Origin: Benincasa hispida
Lineage: Eukaryota > Streptophyta > Magnoliopsida > Cucurbitales > Cucurbitaceae
Direction of reading: 5' to 3'
Length of the DNA: 64,000 nt
Assembly (NCBI RefSeq): GCF_009727055.1
Contig: NC_052359.1
Location: 21,659,952 to 21,723,951 of the forward strand
Shown: positions 55,331-64,000 of the stretch, in pieces
Layout: each line of letters starts with the position of its first letter
How positions within the stretch are numbered: the stretch's first letter is position 1
Notes under the pieces: model-generated
Told to the model about the DNA's origin: nothing
Seen by the model: only the letters and a program-made list of their open reading frames with translations
The model's database searches: none
Program-made: the position numbers and the translations under genes

Positions 55331-55607
55331 TTGGGTAGTTTTTTTACTAGCTTGGGGTCCTTGAACGTATGCTTTGATTACCTTACTCACTGTTTGCTCT
55401 GTAGTTATCATGATAGTTTATGATGCGCTCTTCCTGTAATAAAATTTGCACGAAAGAACATTAGGACAACATGATTAAGATTTTAGCCCCTTTTCAAAAA
55501 AAATTCTCGTCTCTCATGCATCTTTAAGTCATTCTTTTGTGAAATTAAAGTCTTATGTGCTTAGAATTGAGTTATTTGATTTGTATTTCTATTGTCACCC
55601 CGGAATG
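55331..55607 (+). other. Unassigned stretch after the LARD purine tract
   Basis: 280 bp, AT-rich, no ORF of note. The expected TGATAGC LTR start is not found after the purine tract, so the LARD 3' LTR is missing or this is a 3' untranslated extension. Nothing else recognised. Confidence 0.4.
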
Positions 55608-56556
55608 TCCATTTTGACGTGCCCGAAACTTATATCGTTAATAAGCTTCAAACTTAGTCAAAAGAAAATTTGTAAAATCATCGAACTACTCCTATTAGTA
55701 CTGAAATATAGCAACATTGGTAAGTGCAGGGTCGAACCACAGAGAAGCGAAGAATTAATTTCTTTATGGGTTAGATCTGACTGTGGAAAACAGTAAAAAT
55801 GGGGTTTTGGTTTTTGGTTTTAAAATTGAAAACATTGAAGAAAAAGAAATTGCAAGAGATATATAAAACGGTAATAGATTCATCTAGTTATCGGATCAAT
55901 TAGTCATTCAATATAATTTAAATCATTGTTTTCCACAAAAGTATTATGTTACTGAATTATGCATGCATAGCTACCCAATTGATTCGAATTAACTAATCTC
56001 TTCAAAGGCCGACAATCAATTAATTCGAAACCAATCGAGCATCCTAATTTGTAATTAAGGCTGGAAAGACTGTGCCCTAACTAACCTACATGCTCATAGA
56101 TGCAATTGGGTCCTTAGGGGCCATAAAGAACTAGAAACACATGCATTAAGATTCAGGATTCAACTATGTTGATTAAGTGTCAGGATAGCCATGTTCAAAT
56201 AATCAATTTATTCTTTAAATCTGGATTAAACGTGCGATGCAAAGATTCAAGGTCAGCCTATACACCTAAGCATGCTCATCTAATCGATGTTACAAGGGTA
56301 AACCCAAAGCCTGGATGATTACAAGGATACATGCAAGCTTGAGTTTAACTCGCTAAGATATGCGATCATGATAGGGGCGCCAATCAACACATAAAAGCAA
56401 ATCTAAATCATGCAAGATTCAAAGAAAAACATAATTCTAATTTAAAACGCAAGATTGGATAGAAAACTCATCAAATCACAAGAATGCTTGATCCAAGAAC
56501 TAAACGAAAGAATTACCTCATCGATTCATAGACAAACCTACGAGATACGTCCAACA
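55608..56556 (-). repeat. LARD-type LTR fragment, minus strand
   Basis: The reverse complement shares the closing blocks of the LTR at 53580-53806 (AGGAGTAGTTCG, GAAGCTTATTAACGATATAAG). It also shares the GGGGTTTTGGTTTTGG-type and CTAGATGAATC segments with the solo LTR at 4100-4300. It holds only the 3' part of the LTR; the U3 side is cut by the Copia LTR at 56557. It is closer in layout to 4021-5491 than to the neighbouring LARD LTR. Confidence 0.65.
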
Positions 56557-58242
56557 TGTTGAGGTTGATGCCCTAAATCTTGTAGGGTCCTATAGTTTGT
56601 AAACTTTGTATGAACAAACTTTTATGTGATTAATAAAAATATATGATATTTTATTCTCTTTGTCTATAAAATATGTGATATTTTAGTTGCATTAACCACA
56701 AACCAATAAACTAACATCCAAGGTCATCGTTGTAATTAAACTTTTATGTGGAGATATATAAGTGGATCATGTTTAAGTGATAACCTAAATGGCCTGTAAT
56801 ATATGGATAAGCCTGGTACCTTATCCTGGTGACACTACGAGTATGGCCCACTTTGTAAGTATTACAATTATTGTAAAGTGCTACAAATGATCTGATCCTG
56901 ATCATTCATGTATTAGACATGCGAGCGAGGATATTCTATATAAAGGAGTTTGTATAAGACCGGACCACAAAATGTTTAGTCTCGTTATATAACACTATTC
57001 ATAATAGAGACTTTCATTTCACCAGGATGACCATAGGTAACATGACCTTAATCCTGAGTGAGTTGTGAACTCCTACCTATGAGGGCGGTCCTTTGATTTG
57101 TATAGGTGATAGTGACCAAATCGCCAACTCAACAAGTCTACCATTTTGGGAATTCGTCTGATTGAGGAGCTAGGAACACAACTACACAAGATAGAATTCA
57201 CTCCTTCTCTGAAGCAAGAGTAAGTAGATAAATTACTCCCTTAAGAGCTGATTCTGGGTCTTGAACAATGTGATGCCACAGCCTCTCCTAGCCCGAGAGG
57301 GGTTTAGTCACAATAGGACTATGATCTATTGTTCATTAGAGGGATCAATGGTACTTAAAGAGTTAAAGGTAACCATAGGGGCAAAATGGTAATTTGGCCT
57401 AGTTGTACTTACGAGCAATTTGTGAAGGGTCATCGTACTGTTGATTGGTTCTATCCAATGGACACATAAATATATTTGTAGTGCGAAGAGTGCAGCTGTC
57501 GCGTATCGTTAAAGCTTCAAGCTACAAGTCCATAAGGTCCCTTTGATAGCTCAAAGGGATTTAGTTTAGAATCAGTTTTTAGGTTAATTTCAATTGTTCA
57601 ATGTAATAAGAGCAAATTTAATTATATATATGATATAATTGTTATAATGTATTTGATATATTATAGTTTAATTAGAGGAAATAAATATTTGAATGAGATT
57701 CAAATATATTTTCTATGAATGTGATTCATAGTTGTTAAATTTAATATAAATATGATTTATATTACATGCCATACAATAGAGAAAATGAACTATAGTTTAT
57801 ATTGTATATGAAACAATATTAAAACTATAGGTTATGTTATATTTGATATAACATATAGTTTAATATAAATAAGATATGATAAGTTGGTTATCATATTTAT
57901 TTATATTATTTTATTACTTGAAATAATAATTCTTATTTTCTCTCCAACCTTCTTAGTGGGTGGTTAATTGGTTCTTTGTGGCAAATGGGATAAAAGAAAA
58001 TAGTTTTCTTTTGTTCCTCAGACAACACTACACAACTGGCACTTTTACTATACGATTGAAGAACAGAAACGATCTGTGTACTCAATCTTCTTCCTCCTCC
58101 AAACTTAAAGAAACACTCCAAATCAAAATAGTCAGAGTCCACCACTCTTGGGCTCTCACCCTGAGAATACCAAAGGCTCCCTGTGGTAGTGTCTACTTTT
58201 GGTTTGTGAAGTTCTTGAAGAGGGTCTTTAAGTTTTTGTTGA
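56557..58242 (+). repeat. Copia LTR, plus strand, near full length
   Basis: TGTTGAGGTTGATGCCC start, then the full Copia LTR block order: AAGTGGATCATG, TTTCACCAGGATGACC, GTTCATTAGAGGGATCAATGG, an AT-rich middle, CTCACCCTGAGAATACC. The U5 end and primer site are absent; about 58243 it meets a minus-strand LTR. Left flank CAACA; no right duplication could be read. Confidence 0.75.
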
Positions 58243-59021
58243 ACTTAAGTCCCACTGATTCTCTAATGAATAATTGGTTTGTGATCCAATCAACAAACCG
58301 AGTCCCTCTCGAGCCAATGAGAGGGTGGGGCCCCTTGTTCAAGACCCAAATTCAACACTTAAGGGAACAACCTCTCTAGTATCTCTAAAAGTGGGTAGGA
58401 GTGAATTTCATCTTGCGCTCTATGTCCTCAGCTATCTACCCATTCTTACCTTTGAAATGGAGGTTTATTGAGCCGATTCTGTTGAGCCAACCCTCACCTA
58501 TGCAAATCTAAGGATAATTCCGAATAAACAATAGTTCATAGTTAGCTCAGGATTAAGGTCAAGTTACCGAGGTCACCGCTTTGAAATAGTCAGTCATAAA
58601 CAATAAATAGCGTTATAAAGTAAAAGTGACTGATTTCGTGGTCCGATCTTGTACAAACCCATTTGCACAGGACGCCTTCACTCATCATGTCATAACATGT
58701 ACGAGTTAGGATTACATCGTCTGTAGCACTTTACAACTCCTTGTAACAACTACAAAATGGGTCGCATCCAATAGTGTTACTAGAATAAGGCACCCAACCT
58801 TATTCATATACTATAGATCATTTTGACAGTTTACTCGAACCTGATCCACTTTTATGTCTCCACATAAAGTTCAAGTACTCATGTAATAGTCATGGATCTT
58901 TTAGTTTATTGAATTTATTTCTAAATCCAAATAAGAAACTCATATATAACAACTTATTGAATTTTTAGAATAAGTTTTATTGTTTACAAACCACGAGTTT
59001 TAAGACATAAAACCCAACAGT
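58243..59021 (-). repeat. Copia LTR 5' part, minus strand
   Basis: The reverse complement starts TGTTGGGTTTTATGTC at 59021, flush against Copia-8 pol, and covers about the first 780 bp of the LTR, ending at the GTTCATTAGAGAATCAGTGGG segment. With 56557-57370 it forms an imperfect inverted repeat. Confidence 0.72.
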
Positions 59022-60420
59022 TGATTCTTCAGTAACTTCATTTAATACTACTTTGCTCCATGGCTTATGATCTCTCATGTGGTCTTTCTTCAAGAATGTA
59101 GCGTTTTTCAATACGAACACCTTGTTTTCTTAAGGGTCGTAGAACATAGCACCTCTCGTTTCCTTAGGATAACCAACAAATTGGCATAATCTTGAATAAA
59201 ATTCCAATTTCTTAGGATTTGTCATTAACACATGTGCAAGACAATCCTAGATTCTGAAGTAATGTAAACTAGGTTTACGCCCCCTCCATAGCTCAAAAAG
59301 TTTTTCAGAAACACTATTCAAGAGAACATTATTCAAGATGTGAACTGTAGTCTCTACTGCATGCCCCTAAAATGAGCTAGGAAATTTAGCATAGCTCATT
59401 TTACAACAAACCATGTCAAACAAGGTTCTATTTCTCCTTTCTGATACATCATTCTGCTGAGGTGTACCAGGTGCTGAAAGTTGGGATTGGATTTCATGTT
59501 CTATCATATAGTCTTGGAATGCCAAATCCATGTACTCTTCACTCTGATCAAATTGAAGTGTTTTAATCAATTTACCTAACAGGTTTTTAACTTCAGCCTT
59601 ATACTCCTTGAACTTTTCAAGAGCTTTAGTCATGTTCCATTCGATATAAGTAACCATACCTCAAATAATCAACCATGAAATAGAAGAATAATTTGTACCC
59701 TCATCGAGCTTTTACATTCACTGAACCATAAAGATCTGAATGTATATGCTCTAAGGGCTCTTTAGCTCTATAAACTTTTCCACTAAGAGATCTTTTAGTC
59801 ATTTTTCTTTCAAGACATGGAGGTAATGAATCATCTTCTAACTCGCTTAGAATTCCACTCTTTACTAATCTCTCGATCATATCAAGATTAATGTGACCTA
59901 ATCTCAATTGCCAAAGATATGTATTATTATTACTTGGAGAATATTTTTGCCTTTTTGTTTGAGTATTAGCAGTTTTAAACATCTCATAATTTAAAAGTGG
60001 TTTTGCTTCAGTTGATCGTAACACATACAAGTTCTTTTCTAATTTAACTGAACAAATAGTCACACCATTTTTCATAATGAACGCTTTATTAAATGAAAAA
60101 GAAACTGAATAAATATGTTTGATTAAACAGGAAATAGATATAAACTTCCTTTTAATTTTGGAAACTTCATACAAGTTTTCTAAAAACAGGTATCTATTTC
60201 CAAAAAAAAATTTGTAGATCCCACTGCACGAGCTAAAATGGCATCTCCAAGTTCCAACCTTTAGCATCATTTCACCCTCATCTAGCTGCTGGAAGGAACT
60301 AATTCCTTGTAAAGGGAAAAAAAAAACATGATTAGTGGCTCCCAAATCAAGTATCCAGGCATTATGATCACTTTCCACTAAACAAGTTTATAGAATAAGT
60401 AAATCATATTTAACTTCTTT
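59022..60420 (-). pseudogene. pol: Copia-8 pol: protease, integrase, linker; truncated
   Basis: Minus strand. Protease WILDLGATNHVFFF (about 60330-60360) has DLG in place of DSG. LSFNKAFIMKNGVTICSVKL-like and LRLGHINLDMIERLVKSGIL give GAG-pre-integrase. Zinc region PPCLERKMTKRSL lacks one Cys. The catalytic region shows LEHIHSDLYGSVNV, then after a frame change KTLQFDQSEEYMDLAF and GTPQQNDVSERRNRTLFDMV (59367-59657). The post-integrase linker with FELWRGRKPSLHYF and KNATFLKKDHMRDHKPW runs to 59022, where an LTR starts in the same orientation. RT and RNase H are missing. Confidence 0.85.
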
Positions 60421-61150
60421 TTCCTTCTTTTTCCTTCTTTTTCAACGAGGTATTTAGGGCAATCGCATTTTCAGTGACCATTCACATTGCAGTGAAAGCA
60501 CTTGCCTTTGTCAGCCACCTTGGCGTTACCCTTATCTTTTCCAGTAACGGGAGCCATCCTCTTTCCTCCTTTCTTCTTCTTGATCTTCATAGAACTAGAC
60601 AAAGAGGGAACATACTTAGTTCTAGAGGATGAATCCTTGTGGAACTTCTTGAAATGGGCAACATTTGCCTCTACTTCTATTGGTCTTTTATTTTCAAAAG
60701 AGACTGATAAATCTCATCGAAATATATTCCAGAATAAGGGACACCTAAATTTGCTCATCAATGATCGCAGTGTTCATTTCCGCGACATTGATGTGGGCTA
60801 TCAGGCTTATTGGCCTTGCTTCATGCGCCCATTATGAATGTACTTGAGGGCCATGTGCTGAATCTGAGAGGATGGTTGTCCAAACATCTCCTGAAGGGTC
60901 TCCATGATCTAAAATGTAGTAATCATGGCCTCGTGTTTCTTAGTAAGAACATTAGACAGACTTGCCAAGATATAGACTCGGGCCTTATCATTGGCCTTTT
61001 TCTAGTGGTCATAAGTATCCTTCAATGCTTAGGATGCATTTCGAGCGGGGATTGGAGGACACTCCTCCGTTAAGACGAACCACAGATCATCTATTACTAG
61101 AATTGTATTCAAGTTAGATTTCTACATATTACTGAAACGAATAACAAACA
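60421..61150 (-). pseudogene. gag: Copia-8 gag, broken
   Basis: Minus strand, several frames: WFVLTEECPPIPARNAS (about 61040-61095), NDKARVYILASLSNVLTKKH, IMETLQEMFGQPSSQIQHMA. Then a basic region and a zinc knuckle KCFHCNVNGH*KCDCPKYL (about 60445-60505), with TGG changed to TGA. The start Met cannot be fixed because the N-terminus carries a TAG and no clear leader acceptor is visible. Confidence 0.78.
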
Positions 61151-63245
61151 ATGGACCGTATCAGTTATTTTTTCCTTAACCCATTATACAAAATACAAGT
61201 ATCCATTCAATTCAACAAAAACAAGCAATCATAGAACCCTAATTAAATTATTGATTTAGATTTTGTAATGATACTTCAGAGGTTTAGAGCAACAACCACC
61301 GAAGGGTGATCGACTACCCCTCTCCTGAATTGAGACAACCTCAACTAATTACTAATACCAGAATAACTCTTAGTCCTATAGTTCTTAGCTACCGTTTTCA
61401 GTCAATGGTTCATTAACAAGCTAAATTCATCCTATAAGCTAACCCTGTCATTTTCATATCCTAGAGGTATGCTTTGATAGGTTATCGTAAGGAAAGACAA
61501 CTATTAAAGACTAACCTAAGAAATCCTATCTATTACCAGAGTTTGCATTGTTCTGAATCCTATGATCAAGCCCTCCAAAGGGATGGTCGCTCCAGGACGT
61601 AGGTGGACTATAGGACTCTCACAGTGCAACCTAATGGAGGGGATCGTAGGATGCATTGACATGCGTCCTTCTCCTACTTACTATGAACACTTCCCCTATT
61701 CACTTTGGTATTGACTAATGCAAACACTTTCCAAAGGAAAACTATGCCCAAGGCGACATGAAGCCAAGCATGGATCTCACGGTGTGAACTCTTAGGGACG
61801 TGAGAGCTAAAAATTGATATATCCAAATACCATTTTTCTCTCATTAAAGTGTTCTACCATTTTAGGATTTTATTACACTTAGTTAAATTTCAACTAATGA
61901 ATCTATTTAAGTATATGCCTATGATAACTCTTATAATAAGGTCTTTGCTCTAATGTTTATAGTGAATTAAACCATTTAACCATTGCATTTAACAGGACTA
62001 ACGTTAATTCAACTCAAGTTCTGGGTTAGTTCCCAAGTAGAAAGGGTTCCGTAAACCATCATCTTAAGAACGCTCAACCTAGACAGAACTTCACTGGTAG
62101 AGTTCCCTTATAACCTAAAGTCTTGTTTGTCCTATTAGTTATATTTTAAATCTATTAAGACAACATGGGACTTAATTCTAATCTTATTAGAATTAATGTG
62201 ATTTAAGGTCTAAATTCATTTTAAACTATTTAAAATTAGTTCCAATTCCCTAAGATCCTAAGTTTGCATGCAACTCTTTATTATAGGTTGACGATTACTA
62301 AATATTAATTTTATAACTATTACAAAATTAATTATTAGCCCTATATTATGCTTTCTATGGTTTAATTGATTAACAATCAAATTCTAATTAACAAAAAAAA
62401 CCATATTATATGCATTTCATGACTTTAATATAACACTTATATTAAACTATGAATGTGTCATGCTCAATGCCAATTGATTTTCAACTTTATTAATATAACA
62501 CTTATGTTAAACAATTCATGAAAATCAGCCATGCATACACAAAACATACATAAATATAACTCTTTATAGTTACCTAAGTAATGTCGAGTATCATACATTT
62601 TCAATTTCATATATTTAATATATTTTATATTTAACATATCAAAATATATTAAATAACTCATGAAATTATATACATATCATGCTTCAATACCATATATTAA
62701 AATGCTTATAACATATTAAAATGCATGAACATGCTTAACCTATGGTGGGATTTCAATAAATAACATCCACAAAACATTTAAATAGCAAATGAAACGGTAA
62801 TTTTGGCCCATAGGATAAAATAAAGCAATAAATTACAATGATTATGCAAATTTTATCCTAAAATATGCTTATGTTGCTCCAAAATCAAACTAAACTAACT
62901 CGAACCGACCCTAACCGCTTCAAATCGGACCCCAAAACCACGAACCTAGCCAACTTAATGCAAAATCGGACCAAACCACTTTGAACCAGTCGAACCAAAC
63001 CGAACCACCTTGGACCGCAGCTCAACTGCGCACAACGCAAGCCTAGCGTCGCATGTGTCATTGTGTTGTAACCCAAGAGAAGCGTTGCAATGCTGTGACA
63101 CCAGAGCGTGATTCTATGCAGTTCTTTGATTATTCTTGAATTTTTGGCCAACATTGGTCTCGATATTCATCGTTTACAGCCCTAATTCTGGATACAAACT
63201 TATAGAATACTCAAATTACATGATTAAATGCCCAAAAATGCAAGG
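61151..63245 (-). other. Copia-8 leader, minus strand
   Basis: The reverse complement shows the family leader blocks. The pre-gag box is TTCACACCGTGAGATCCATG with GCCTTGGGCATAG (61750-61790). The AT-rich hairpin module is at about 62400-62720 (ATATAACACTTATATTA type). A GCGTTGCAATGCTGTG motif block (63015-63115) and TGCATTTTTGGGCA (63229-63242) follow. The 5' end with the primer site is cut by the Gypsy LTR at 63246. Confidence 0.72.
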
Positions 63246-64000
63246 TGTCACATCCCTTTCCGAATTACCCTCCTAATTCGAGAAGAAGTGTAAATACAAC
63301 AATTGCCAACCCTCTTATGACAATTACTGCCAACATACTTCCATGTTCCAACACCCTTGGTACCTGATAAACAATTTATATCTTATAACAAACTATTACC
63401 ACATAGTCAACACAACTTAACATATAGATTTTCATACAGCCGAACACTTATTCACATATATCATAGTTAAGGGGTTCAGTAAGTCTATTTACAACAACCG
63501 TAAAACTCTACCCTAACTTCCCACATTATGAACTATAGACATGATGAACCACCTAATCTTCCAGTTTTTTGAGGTTCTTAAGAAATGACTGACTTGCAGA
63601 ACTACTAGGCCTCAAGTCGTCGACCGCTACCTGGGGAGGAAAACATTAAAAAGAGTGAGCTGAAAATTCCCAATGAGTGACTTCTTAAAAAAAAATGCTT
63701 TCGTAAACTTATGGTATAAACATGTTTGCAATAAAACATTTACATTCACATTCTAGGGTTCGAAAATAAAAACTAGGAAATATGAAATAATAGCTTGTAA
63801 AACCCTAGAATAAAGCTCATCATCATTTTCTTTAAAAATCCTCTATTTCTTTGCCTAAATATGCAGGAGAGCCATTTTGCTCAATCCCTAGTAACCTTAG
63901 TTGAGAGAGAGCCCTTTTGCTCGATCTCATCAATGTTAATAACATAGATCTTATGTGCACGTAGAACTGAGTAGGATCCTGCTTACCTTACCATACCTTC
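63246..64000 (-). repeat. Chromovirus LTR, minus strand, partial
   Basis: The left end TGTCACATCCC is the minus-strand LTR terminus GGGATGTGACA. It is related to the Gypsy-T LTR: a shared GTGAGCT / CCCAGTGAGTGAC segment (63652-63682 against 14912-14935) and TTTTGCTCAATC hairpin units (63863-63935). Left flank CAAGG; it splits the Copia-8 leader at a CAAGGGCCC block. It continues past the window. Confidence 0.75.

Noticed and set aside
52373..56556. A single large fold-back element (LTR plus inverted LTR)
   Set aside because: The minus-strand fragment 55608-56556 is only distantly related to 52373-53806 and closer to the solo LTR at 4021, so it is better seen as a separate insertion remnant.
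57960..58379. Open frame of 139 codons across the head-to-head LTR junction
   Set aside because: It runs from a plus-strand LTR into a minus-strand LTR, so it is a chance frame over two unrelated non-coding pieces.

Overview
The window looks like plant nuclear heterochromatin, almost certainly from a dicot; a cucurbit is possible, but I cannot prove it from sequence alone. I found no convincing host gene, rRNA, tRNA or CRISPR array. Practically every base belongs to LTR retrotransposons of the Ty1/Copia and Ty3/Gypsy superfamilies, nested in one another and heavily decayed. The plant assignment rests on the Copia primer site for initiator tRNA-Met (TTGGTATCAGAGC), the TGGCGCC-type (tRNA-Asp) primer sites, TTTGGGGGTG-type polypurine tracts, a Tekay/Del-like chromovirus, and an AT-rich background with TATAAATA boxes.

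Layout. 1-2952: minus-strand Athila-like LTR cut into a minus-strand Copia LTR. 2953-8274: 5'-truncated Copia-1 (leader, gag, pol up to just past integrase), its leader split by a minus-strand solo Gypsy LTR (4021-5491). 8275-17361: LTR of Copia-2, split by a minus-strand chromovirus (Gypsy-T, 8393-17116) with gag, protease, RT, RNase H, integrase and chromodomain. 17362-22263: Copia-2 leader, then Copia-3 LTR, leader and gag. 22264-22991: Copia-4 LTR. 22992-50006: Copia-5 array (truncated LTR, RT fragment, complete LTR, leader, gag, pol, LTR). The Copia-5 protease is interrupted by a 14.8 kb Athila-like element (30511-45271) flanked by a perfect GTACT duplication. That element is itself hollowed out and carries a partly duplicated Copia-6 (32164-43291). 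50007-52372: LTR scrap and Copia-7 pol. 52373-55607: large non-autonomous Gypsy (LARD-like) with unfamiliar ORFs. 55608-59021: LTR scraps in both orientations. 59022-63245: minus-strand Copia-8. 63246-64000: start of a minus-strand chromovirus LTR.

The genes would have worked in the usual retrotransposon way (Gag shell; protease, integrase, RT and RNase H from Pol), but every copy carries stops and frameshifts. In the codons I compared, nearly all stops are G:C to A:T transitions (TGG to TAG/TGA, CAG/CAA to TAG/TAA), as expected from methylated, silenced copies.

The most interesting signals are non-coding. (1) A tandem array of five stem-loops in the Gypsy-T LTR keeps its loops constant while the stems change in complementary fashion. 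(2) Several Copia copies have a strong splice donor in U5 and a pyrimidine-rich acceptor just before the gag ATG, predicting a 2.2-2.8 kb leader intron that contains the primer-binding site. (3) Inside that leader lies a repeated CATGCATCAT-plus-hairpin module with wobble-preserving changes. (4) Blocks of short palindromic motifs, shared across unrelated families, lie just upstream of LTR TATA boxes or in the leader. All percentages and boundaries were judged by eye.
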